Source of the DNA: Parasitella parasitica | Lineage: Eukaryota; Mucoromycota; Mucoromycetes; Mucorales; Mucoraceae | Assembly: GCA_025201805.1 (NCBI GenBank) | Contig: MU619239.1 | Coordinates: 335,010 to 399,009 of the forward strand | DNA length: 64,000 nucleotides | Direction: 5' to 3' | Notes under the pieces: generated by a model | Told to the model about the DNA's origin: nothing | What the model saw: the letters and a program-made list of their open reading frames with translations, nothing else | Database searches by the model: none | Shown: in pieces, positions 10,356 to 21,144 of the stretch | Position numbering within the stretch: the first letter of the stretch is position 1 | Layout: every line of letters starts with the position of its first letter | Translations under genes and position numbers: made by a program

Positions 10356-12918
10356 ATGGCAAAAGCTACCCAAGAATTAAAATATAAACGCCTCAAGGTT
10401 GGGCATGCTTGCTTTGTTTGTCGCAGTAAGAAAATCAAGGTGTGTGTGATACAGTTTAATTTTACATCAACCCACCTTTAACGAATTTAACAATTATAAA
10501 CGATGCTATCTAGTGCGATGGATTGAGACCATGTATGCAGGTTAGAGATGATAAAATTATTAGCCGAGTATTTTAAATTGACTTTATTTATATTTCTGCG
10601 ATTCCATCTTAACATTCATTAGTGCAAAGGTAAAGATGTTACGCTGAAAATCTATATATAAAATGCTAACATCTTTGATAGCACGCGGACGAGATTGTAT
10701 ATCGTCTAATTCAGAAACACAGGCTGAAAACTTGAACTACAGCAGTGCAGGCAGCGATAACCAGGATGAAGCAGATAGCAACCACAGCATCATTGATTCT
10801 GACGATGATTCCATTTTATTCTCTCGCTCAAGGACAAATATTGACGACAATCCATGTGTGCCTAAATCCAGTGATACCTGGACTAGTAATGCAGCCAAAC
10901 AAACAACAGCAACTTACTGCAAATCACAAGAGCTGCCTTTAGGTGATTTTCCAACATTTGGTAGCTTTGTGCGCTGGAGAGTCGAACCATCTTTGCCATC
11001 TAGATATTCTACTGATATTGAAATGCCATCAGGTGAAATACAAATGCATTTAATCAACCTTTTTTTTGAAACTGGATACAAGGTGTCTCCCATCATACCA
11101 AAACGACACTTTTACGAGCAACTGCGCACCAAAGGACCTCTGATAACGCCTCTTTTACTGAATGCCATCTATTGTATAGCCAGCAGCGGTTGCACGCTGA
11201 AAGATGTGCCCAAGTCAATCGTATTCTTCAACCGTGCCAAGAAATTATTGGATGATTTTCTGGATGTGCCAAGAGTTAGCACAGTAGCAGCTCTCTGCCT
11301 TCTATCCTTATATGAGCCTGTTCCTACCAAGTCTAAATCCGCGGTAGATCAGCATTGTCGCTCGTGGATGTACAGTGGCATGGCTTTCCGCATGTGTCTT
11401 GAGCTCGGTTTGAACATGGAGACGCTTTACTCACGCGATAACATGGCATTGGAATGCATCGAGCTTCGCAGAAGAATCTTTTGGTCATGTTATTGTTTAG
11501 ATAAGCTACAAAGCGCTGAATGGGAAAGACTGTGGGCGATTCCTGCCTCTTTGGCGAGAACAGCATTGCCTCAAATACTGCCTCAAGATGATGATTCCGA
11601 GCGCTGGGTTGTGCAAACATTTCAGCAAAAAATTAAGCTTGCTCTGCTAGGCGAAGAAGGCCTGCAGATTCGTGCCTGTATTACAATTCGTGATGATGTT
11701 TACAACGGGAGATTCCATGAGCAGCTTGACCAGTACCGTGCCAAATTGCTGCATTGGAGCTGCAATCTACCTTGCCCAACAGTTTGGGGCATTCGCCCTT
11801 GTGAAACCGTTGAAGATGTGATGAAAGAGCCAAGAAAATCTGCAGAGATAGGCTATTTCCTTTCGTTGTACTACTTTATGCTTAGTGACACATTATTCTG
11901 TCTTCCTGATAACGCAAAGACATCTGTCCAACGTCGTATCTATGCTGCCCAACTTACCAGATGCGTTGAAAGTGCCTGCGACAAGCCTTTACTTGTAGTC
12001 CGCTATGAATTTCTCGCTCATGCTCTCATCGCTGCCATTCGTGTCCATTCAAGATATCTGAATAATCAGGATTCGGTTGTAGCTGGTCAATCTTTGCATC
12101 TTTTCAATCAGTGTATTGATCTACTGCGAAAGTTACAAACATTTGCTATTATTCCAGAATGCACAGCTGTTTTGCAAAAGATCTCTGCTATTCACGAACA
12201 CTCACGATTGCACACTGTTCGCTCTGAGGCCCCACTGTCCAAAGCTGCAGCTATTCTTGATTCCACACCTCATCAGTTTGGCAATAGGGTTCCGTTTCAG
12301 CAAATGGACACTAATGGTGATATAGCTCAATTTTCGTCAGAACAGCAGCAACGGCACGCACAAAATCTTGCTGACCCATATCAAACAGATATACCTCACA
12401 ATAGCTCATCCTTTGATTCCCAAAATATGGAAAAAACTCTTATTAATTCTCCTTTCAACAACATAACAGCATTTGGCACAAGCATTGGTGTTGATTTCGG
12501 CGATCGGAGGCATTTATGGGAAGTCGCAGTAGACGCATCGCAAAACTGTGAATTCGAATCTACCCCATCTACACCTGAAGGTAGTATAAACCAGACAGCG
12601 TTTCCAACATCTAGCACCTCTGAATGGAGTCCCTGCAATACTAGCGACTTTATATGGCCTGATCCCATTGTATCACAAACGTCATTCCATCCCCAACCAC
12701 CACACTACAGCATGACATCGTCTTCTCATCAACTACCGCTGTCAAACTCAATGGCAACATATCCTCAGCAACAGCAAAGTACATACATACAACCACCTCC
12801 GCAGCAAATCGTAAATGTTAGTGCCCACATCACACCCACACTAAACTCGAACTTGTGCTACTCAAGCCTGGCAGATTCTGTGATAAATGTTCCTCAGCAC
12901 GCGTATTACCCCTGTTGA
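10356..12918 (+). CDS. Zn2Cys6 fungal transcription factor with fungal-specific TF domain
   Basis: Exons 10356-10439, 10514-10540, 10623-10629 and 10682-12918 give 784 aa. The N-terminal binuclear zinc cluster has all six cysteines at canonical spacing (C-x2-C-x6-C-x5-C-x2-C-x6-C, from CFVCRSKKIKC to CMQCKARGRDC) only when three introns are removed, including a 7-nt exon. A Ser/Asp-rich acidic linker follows. Then comes a Fungal_trans-type domain (roughly residues 150-450) with SWMYSGMAFRMCLELGLN and RRRIFWSCYCLDKL. The C-terminal third is Gln/Ser/Pro-rich, a likely activation region. Such proteins bind CGG-type half sites and control metabolic or drug-response genes. The adjacent downstream ABC transporter on the same strand is a possible target by position only; the spacing of about 1.1 kb argues against co-transcription. 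Confidence 0.92.
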
Positions 12919-14029
12919 TTTTTTTTACTCGAAGTATATAGAATCACTTGTACTATAGTTTTTTATTACTTTATGTATATAACATTAAAAAACACAGATT
13001 GAAACAACTTATCTTACACTTGGGGACTCTAACGCCTGCAAAAGCTAGACATGACATTGGTGCGCCTTACATGGCAATAACAATGACATTAAGCCATTTG
13101 AACTAGCTTGCTATCACAGATGAAAAGAATAAGATTGTTGTTGGATAAAATGCGAATCAGCTCAAGAACATGCAACGATAGACACCATCGCTCTTCTAAG
13201 CTATGATCACATGCATGTGTACGTGATGCTTGTTATCTACGGTAATGACTTTTGTAAGAGTATATGATGACTAGGTGATAGATCCGTTTGCTGTGAAGCT
13301 TGCATTTGGAATGCAGTATATGCGCGTCATATGCCAATAAAGTCCAAGTAGGATGTCTTGTTGTGATGCGCGATTTTTAGATCATAATGACCAGGCAACA
13401 GTACACTACTGAATTATTTTGTAATGATGGTTAGATGTACCATCAAGAATGTACAATAAAAATAGCGTTTTAAGGGGCACATTGGCAGCTTGGCAAGACA
13501 GACCTCTGTGCTATTTTACTATGTATACTGATTAGAGTAGCTTTTACACATTTTTGTACATGGCATTTCCAAATAAATATTGCTGTACAATTGATGCGTA
13601 GATCAAACATTCAGGCAAGGCTTATAAAATGTACATTCTGTTGAACGTGAATAAAATCGTCAGGGAGATCGATGCGTTGTACACCGTGACAGAAAATGTG
13701 TTGTTTGTTGAGCACCCAATTTCTCTGCTGATCACCAAGTTGATGGTGATACAAAAAAAAAAGGATAAAGAAAGCAAGCAGATCTACGGCAAAATAACAA
13801 ATACAAACATTTATTATCCTTTAGCAGCTGGCCATTCGGGCAAAACGTTAAATTGGCAGTATTTTGTCGAATCCAAATTTAACATGCTTTGATGTTTTCA
13901 GCATTCCTGCACGAATATGTATCGTAATGCNNNNNNNNNNNNNNNNNNNNNNNNNNNNNNNNNNNNNNNNNTGCAACATGTAGATGATTTCAAACCTTTT
14001 CTTTTCTTCTTATCTTTTCCTTTAAAAAA
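12919..14029. other. Intergenic region upstream of ABC transporter, with gap
   Basis: This 1.1-kb space contains a 41-base N gap at 13931-13971, only about 60 bases before the transporter start, so the promoter is incomplete. An 87-codon open frame at 13629-13892 has no recognisable feature. No repeat was seen. Confidence 0.6.
13931..13971. other. Assembly gap, 41 N
   Basis: A run of 41 N in the proximal promoter of the ABCB transporter gene. Confidence 0.99.
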
Positions 14030-17000
14030 ATGAAAATTTCAAGCCATTTAGACAAGAAGACAGCAAAGGCAAACAATGCAAAGACATTTACACAGCAGCA
14101 ACCGCCATCTGCTAAAAAGCCAAAAGTTTCCGTTATAAAGTTGTTTCGATTTGCCACACCAGCAGAGATAGTCGTAATCTTTATTTCTGCCATGTTATCA
14201 GCAATGTCAGGGTGTGTGCCGCCACTGTCTATCCTCATTTATGGATCTTATATATCTACAATAAGCAGAGATGCCAAGGGCAACCAGCAAGTCCTAGAGA
14301 GTGCTGCACCAACCATCCGATTCATGCTGATAATTGGCACAGCAGCAATTGTTACATCATACATGTCGTCTTGTTTGTGGATACGAGTTGGAGAGCGGCA
14401 GATACGCCGCATTAGAGCCATGTACTTGCACTCAATCTTAAATCAAGACATGGCGTGGTTCGACAGGGCTAAAGACGACTCCCTATTGACTAGACTGCAA
14501 GCCGATACACAACTGATCCAAGAGGGTATCTCTGAAAAGTGTGGTTTATGCATATCATCTGCTTTTCAGTTTACTGCCGGATTTGCAGTCAGCGTCTACA
14601 AAGGTATATTTACATAAACAGTCGATTATGTCATGATTCACTCAATGCGCATCATTAAAATGGCAACAGGCTACCAAATGGCATTAACCATGTTTGCCGT
14701 ATGTCCGCTTTTGCTTGCCATATCCTTGACAATGATTATTTTGGTCAAGAAATACGTTGTCCAAAACCAGAGATCGTATGCACAAGCTGGTGCAGTGGCC
14801 GAGCAAGCATTGCAATCTATTCGTACAGTTCACACCTTTTCACTGCAGGAGAGGTTTCTGAAACGCTTTCAAGAAAAGCTCAAGGGAGCTGAAAAATATG
14901 GAGTCAAAAGAGTCTTTGTAAGCGGTGTTGGCATTGCTTTGTTCACGTTCTGCTTCTATAGTTCTTTGGGATTGGCTCTTTGGTATGGGTCCCAGCTAGT
15001 CTTGGAAGGAAAGTCGACAGCTTCAGCAGTATTCGTTGTGTATCTCGGAATGATCATGGCCAGTATATCCCTGTCTCAAACGTCTGTCAATCTAAGTTCG
15101 ATTCTAAATGCATGTGCAATTTCGTACAAAGTGTTTAAAGTCATTGATACAATGCCCAGCATAAACTGTGACGACTGCAGTGGCGAGACACCCTCTCGCA
15201 TTGATGGTGCTATTGAATTCAAGCATGCCAAATTCGCTTATGCCTCAAGGCCCACTGTGTCTGTGCTCGATGATATTTCACTTGAGATCGTTCCGGGAAT
15301 GACTGTTGCATGCGTAGGATCGTCAGGCTCTGGGAAATCAACCATCATTCAGCTTTTACAGCGATTTTATGACCCAACTGAGGGCCAAATTACGCTGGAC
15401 GGGCATGATTTGAAAAAGCTAAATGTCAAATGGCTTCGCCAAAGCATCGGTATTGTCGGCCAGCAGCCAGTGTTATTCAACATGACGATCCGAGAGAACA
15501 TTCAGATGGGCAGTTCTGTTCCTGTGTCAGACAGAGATATCATTGCAGCAGCCAAAGAGGCAAACTGTCACAAATTTATCAAGCAGCTACCTCAGGGCTA
15601 CAATACTTTGATCGGGGAGCAGGGAAATATGCTCTCAGGTGGCCAACGACAGAGAATTGCAATTGCCAGGGCAATCATAAAGAACCCGAGGATTTTATTG
15701 TTGGATGAGGCAAGCTGATAGAATATATGTATATGTACTGTGCATTTTGATCTAATCTAATTCGCTAGGCAACGTCGGCATTAGACACTCGATCAGAAAA
15801 ACTGGTTCAAAATGCGCTAGATAAAGCATCAGCAACTCGAACCACTATCATCGTTGCACACCGCTTATCTACTATCACCAAAGCAGACAAGATTGTTGTC
15901 ATAGACCAAGGAAGAATAGTGGAAACAGGCACACACCAGCAGTTGATATCTCAAAACGGAATTTACGCTGATCTAGTAGCCAAACAGACCATTAATACTG
16001 ACAGCGACGACCAAGATGCGTCAACCATAGACGAAGAAATCGATCGTGAAGAATTAACGATGAAACAGAAAATAGAAGATGAATCACATCTTCTTAGTGC
16101 TCTAACCAAGGTGAATACGATGGACTCGACGAGTGGATTTACCGTCAAGGACAGCATACACAACGAAAAAAGTCTTGCAGGAGACGCTTCTGTCGATAAT
16201 GACAACAGAAAATCCAAGAAGAAATTTTCAAGCACTTGGAGTGTTGTCAAAAGAATGCGACAAGAGCGAAAACTGATTGCCTTGGGCGTTGTGGGAGCCT
16301 TGATCCAGGGCTCTATCTTCCCTCTGTACGGATATTCTTTCTCTTGCGTTATTGGCATACTATCTGACCCAGAATACCAATCAGCACCACCTCTACAAGG
16401 AACAAACCTATATGCATTTGTATTTTTCATCATTGGAGTTTCATCATTTCTTGGCGCCGGATCAAAGAGTATTTGCTTTGGGCTCAGTGGCGAGTATTTC
16501 ACGCATCGACTTCGTGGCCAAATGTTCAGCGCTTACATGAAGCAAGATATCGAATTCTTTGATAGGAAAGAGAATAATACGGGTGTACTAACAACCAACC
16601 TAGCCATCAATGCACGAAGCGTCAGCGACATGGTGTCTAAAGTCTGGGGAGATGTCATCAGCTTGTTCGCTACCTTGGTAACCGGTCTCGTCATAGCGTT
16701 TAAGCATAGCTGGGCCCTCACGTTGATAACTATGGGTATGATGCCCTTCATTGCCCTTTCAAACGCATTTGATTTATATTTGCAGCGAAGCTTCAACGAC
16801 AAGACAATGCGTGATAATGTCCAAAGCAGTCAAGTGGCAGGCGAAGCTATCCGGGAAGTGCGCACAGTAGCTGCTCTTGGCAAACAAGATTATTTCGAAG
16901 AACAGTATGCCAAAGCGACGGTATACTCCTACCAACTAGCAAAGAAAAAGGCGTATTTTTCATCAATTGGGTTTGCGCTACATCGAGGAACCAAGATATA

Positions 17001-18000
17001 TACCAATGCATTGGCCTTTTACGCTGGAACCAGACTGCTTGTCAGTGGCAGCATTGAATTCAGTCAGTTATTTGTCTGTATGACAGTGTTGATCCTTACA
17101 GCAGAAGCAGCCGGCCGTGATAGCTTGTTTGCGACGATTCTCACAAAGGGGAAACAGGCTACTTCAACCATATTTGAGCTTTTGGATCATTCTTCGTCTG
17201 CTATCGACGCTGAGCTTGAAGGAGCAGAGCCCATGGTTGGCACTATTGAGGGAGCGATCAAGTTTGACCATGTTAAATTTGCATACCCAACAAGACCAGA
17301 TCAGTTGATTTTAGACGGCGATTTCACTCTTGAAATCAAATCAGGTCAAACAATTGCTTTAGTTGGTTCATCTGGCTGTGGAAAATCAACCACAATTGGC
17401 TTGTTGCAGCGATGGTATGATGCTATCGAAGGGTCTGTATCTTTAGATCAAAGAGACGTAAAATCGTACTCTGTCCACAACCTTCGAAGTCATATGTCGA
17501 TCGTCGGCCAAGAGCCCATTCTATTCAACGTGTCAATTGGCGAGAATATCAGGTATGGGGTCGACGAAAAGGCAACGCATGTAACACAACAAGATGTCGA
17601 CAACGCATGCAAGGCTGCAAACATCTACGATTTTATCACGAGTCTTCCCAATGGATTTTCAACGATTGTTGGCCATAAAGGGTCTCAACTCTCCGGTGGT
17701 CAAAAACAGCGCATTGCTATTGCTCGAGCTATTTTACGGAAGCCCAAGGTTCTGCTTTTGGATGAAGCCACATCAGCACTAGACAGTGAAAGTGAAAGAT
17801 TGGTTCAAGAGGCGCTTGATAAGATTATACAGGAGGGAAACAAGACGACCATTACCATTGCGCATCGACTATCGACTGTCATCAATGCAGATGTCATTTG
17901 CGTAATGGAAGACGGTAAAATCAAGGAAAAAGGTAGACATAAAGACCTTTTGGCATTGAATGGCTTGTACTCCAGACTAGTAACAGAGCAATTACTGTGA
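14030..18000 (+). CDS. Full-length ABCB (P-glycoprotein-type) ABC transporter
   Basis: Exons 14030-14603, 14670-15709 and 15769-18000 give 1281 aa, the standard length of two-half P-glycoproteins. The order is membrane domain 1, NBD1, a charged linker of about 80 residues, membrane domain 2 and NBD2. NBD1 has Walker A GSSGSGKST (about residue 407), signature LSGGQRQR (about 513) and Walker B ILLLDEATSALD. NBD2 has GSSGCGKST (about 1071), LSGGQKQR (about 1179) and VLLLDEATSALD. Both catalytic Glu residues and H-loops (IVAHRLST, IAHRLST) are present, so both ATP sites look competent. Such proteins export hydrophobic drugs, lipids or peptides; the substrate here is unknown. The second intron starts GC instead of GT, exactly inside the NBD1 Walker B codons. 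Confidence 0.96.
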
Positions 18001-18270
18001 ACAATAAAAAGAAACTCTCATGTATATACTTTCGCAACATCATTTTCTGTATTCAAAGAGTCTAGGTCACAATATGTATACCCAACCATGCATTTGGTTT
18101 TATTTCCCTAATTCAAAGAAATTGACTCTAGCTCTTTTCTATTTGTTAGATTTCAGCATGCTTGGAGGCGGGAAAATTTATATTTGCGCGTACCCAATAA
18201 AAACCACATTACAATACTTGTATCTCTCTCTCTCTTTCTCTTCCCCTGTTATATTTTTTTTATAAAAAAA

Positions 18271-18867
18271 ATGAGCAACCCAGATACAAACAATCCTAAA
18301 GTCGGTCGTCATAGGGTTTTTTCGAATGAGCAGCGTAAAGTACGCAATAGGCAGGCTCAAGCAGCATTCAGAGATCGACGCAGTAAATATACAAATTCTC
18401 TAGAAACTGCTATTCTTAATTTTGAAGAGACAATAAAAAATTTGAAGGAAACGAACAACCAGTCGATGAAGCGGGCCCAGTTAGCGGAAGATCGTTCGCA
18501 TCATCTTGCGTCCGAAGTAGTTTCATTGCAAAAGTTACTGGAGATGGCGCTTGCTGACAATCAAAGACTTGAAGCGCAAATCGCTACAGTTATTTCCAGT
18601 GAGTATATATCACAGGAAGTACGCTGTCTCCTTTGCTAATTACCCCAATCTGCAGACAACAATGTAGTGCTTCCTCTTTCACCAAATGATAGTAGCAGCT
18701 TAACTTTTGATAAAATGTCTCCATCAATTTCTATTAATAACCTGCTTGATGGGCTTAATGATACTACAACTTGCAGCCCAATGTCTTCGACAGCATCGGG
18801 CGATCAATTGGACTTGTTCACTTCTTTAAACAACACCATATTTACAGGCGAGTCCCCTAGATTTTGA
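18271..18867 (+). CDS. bZIP transcription factor (AP-1/Yap-like basic region)
   Basis: Exons 18271-18598 and 18656-18867 give 179 aa in the simplest model. The basic region contains RKVRNRQAQAAFRDRRSKY, matching the fungal AP-1 pattern N-x3-QAAFR-x-R, followed by a leucine-zipper-like coiled coil (about residues 40-105). The rest is Ser/Thr/Asn-rich. I see no Cys-rich redox domain of the Yap1/Pap1 kind. The 57-nt intron (18599-18655) is ordinary GT-AG. A longer C-terminus is possible: a GT donor inside the terminal GGCGAGTCC (about 18847), an acceptor AAATAG near 18915 and a further GTGAGC intron keep an open frame to about 19100. CT-rich DNA lies just before the start, as in many fungal 5' leaders. 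The DNA-binding assignment is firm; target genes are unknown. Confidence 0.88.
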
Positions 18868-21144
18868 TAGGCTGTTTTGTAAAGAACGTTGATCCTAGAG
18901 TTTTCTTTTAAATAGAACCCACATCGTACAACTTTACCAACAATAGTGCAGAATTTAGTCTTGGCAAGTATACTAATTTAATGCATGTGAGCTCTCTGAT
19001 CCTAGTTGCTTTCTTTCATGTAGATTTCCTATAGCAAAAGATCAAGATACCCTTTTTCTTACAAACTCTCGCTGTATGCACAGAAGATGTTCCTATATAA
19101 GCAATAATTTGAGAGAGTATGCTAGTCTTTTATGGTAATAAACACCTTTATAACGAGTGTTGATCGGTGGTAGTAAAGATCAATTAGATTTCAATTATAA
19201 CGTTGAATAATAAGTGGTAGATAATAGATGTATTACGATAGATTGATAGATATCTTATTTTGAAGGCGCATTTTGATCAAATTGGAAAATGCGTCATTAT
19301 ACATGAAACATCATGTAATGAGATTATGTGAATCACTACATTGGACACTAAATCAAGATCAGACATGGATTTAATAGCCTTGACTTCCCACTAACTAGCG
19401 CACACTTGATTTGGACTGGATGGCCTAGACGCTAGACATAAAAAGTTATTTGTAGAAATCAGTGGTTTTCATGAGAAGAATTCAAATATAATGTAGTAGT
19501 GTATGAATGGTTATAACAGAACACAACCAGTGCTATCAGATGGTGAGTAGTTGATCGCGATCTGATCTAGATGTATTCTTTGAATAAGCCTGGAACCTTG
19601 CAAGAGGTCCAAACTTGTAGCTTCTTCCTTATTTGTAAAAGAATTACCAACAATAAATATCATGATCCGTGCATTATGATCAAGTTGGATATGACATATA
19701 TGTAGCCTTTATATGGATACAACAATTTGCTCATAACTTGGGCTAAAATGACCGTAGTACCGAGATCTAACTTGGAAAACTTGGCTTGGCGCTATCTGGC
19801 AACAACATTGGCTTCCATGTTTTCATTGATATCTACGAAATTATCAGATGATATCACAAATTCACATATCAGAATTGCATATAATCAATGATAGGCTTTG
19901 ATAAAGAGCAAAATAAACATTGACTTGTGCGCCATATGAACAGACATGATCATCGCTATTTGAGCATAACTTGAATTCCACTGGGTACTGTGTGTATCTA
20001 AGGTTATCTACAAAAATAGGTTTGTTTTTCATAATTAATTATAAATATCAAACATCTGTTCATAATGACTTCTGCTACTACACGAACCGTAGAACAGCGA
20101 TCTTGGGAAACTTGGCGTAGACTCACAGCAGCTATTATTTGTTAACAACATTCGCATCTATTTTTAATTGATGTCTATGAAATTATCTCCATAAAACATA
20201 AATTTTCATTTAAAAAATGCAAATGAACACATGTAGTAGGTTTTGATAGAAAGCAAAGTGTGGATTGATTTTATACAGGCAAGATCAGGGCCATCTGATA
20301 AGCACTTGGATTTCCACTGGGGGACGCATCTAGCAAAAGTCGTATAATTATTGGAAACAAAAAAAGATGAAAACAAGAGGCTAACGAGATACGAAAACTT
20401 TATAATACTTTAAGATGGAAATTGAATCTGCTCTTAATACCTTTCACAACTACATAAATGTATAGTGACCCATTTAGATTGCTAATTGGCAAGACTAATT
20501 CCCAATAAAAATCTACTTAACAGGGTACGATGTAAGGCTATATAATAAGGGCTACACTCTTTGATCTGACAGAGCCTTAACCTTTATCCTGGTGCTCAGA
20601 TCTGTGTTACTTACAGGAACAACCTTCTTGATTTGAAACAAAACAGAGATTTGATTCAAGAGTATCACATCACATTATTGGGCAATCTCCAATCTTTAAA
20701 TTGAAGTACATCATTGCCATGATCTCCTTTCTATAATTATGGCAGATCAGTAATTATGCGCAAAGTGATTTTTTTTTATTTGCAGTATTAAATGGACACC
20801 TCAATCAAGATCAGTCATGGATCCAAGAACCTAGAGTTTGCGCTATCTGACACATGCTAGCAGGTTGTACTGAATGGTGTGTACTATATAAAAAATTATC
20901 TCGCAGAAATCTGTGGGTTTGATACAAAAATCTCATAAAAACAACTAATTATGAATAACAAAGCATGGCATGAATTTCACTTATCTAATCATTTAACAAT
21001 TCAGCAGGCGTTTGTATGACTACCACCAGAAGATGGTTCCATTACGAAATGCATTGCAGACTGAAAAATACTTTCATCACCTGTATGAGTTGAAAAACAA
21101 AAAAAAATTGGTTGATAATTTTTCTTTTTCTTTTTATTTATATT
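18868..21144. other. Gene-free interval between bZIP gene and NST1 tail
   Basis: About 2.3 kb with no reliable gene. The first ~230 bases may include additional 3' exons of the bZIP gene, and most of the remainder is the degenerate repeat array annotated separately. Confidence 0.6.
19339..21010. repeat. Degenerate tandem repeat array
   Basis: At least four diverged copies of related segments are visible by eye. The pair near 19740-20030 and 20065-20370 share blocks such as ACTTGGxAAACTTGGC, TTGATxTCTAxGAAATTATC, TTTGATAxAxAGCAAA and TTCCACTGGG. The pair near 19340 and 20794 share AATCAAGATCAGxCATGGAT and a following AAATC block. Similarity is roughly two thirds, so the copies are old. No coding capacity or terminal repeats were seen. 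I cannot tell a decayed transposon from a local duplication. Confidence 0.6.

Noticed and set aside
10014-10373. 119-codon minus-strand frame with a hydrophobic stretch
   Set aside because: Overlaps the promoter and first exon of the Zn2Cys6 gene and shows no recognisable domain.
18271-18867. bZIP gene as HAC1, the splicing target of IRE1
   Set aside because: Its intron is a standard 57-nt GT-AG spliceosomal intron, and no IRE1-type paired loops are visible.
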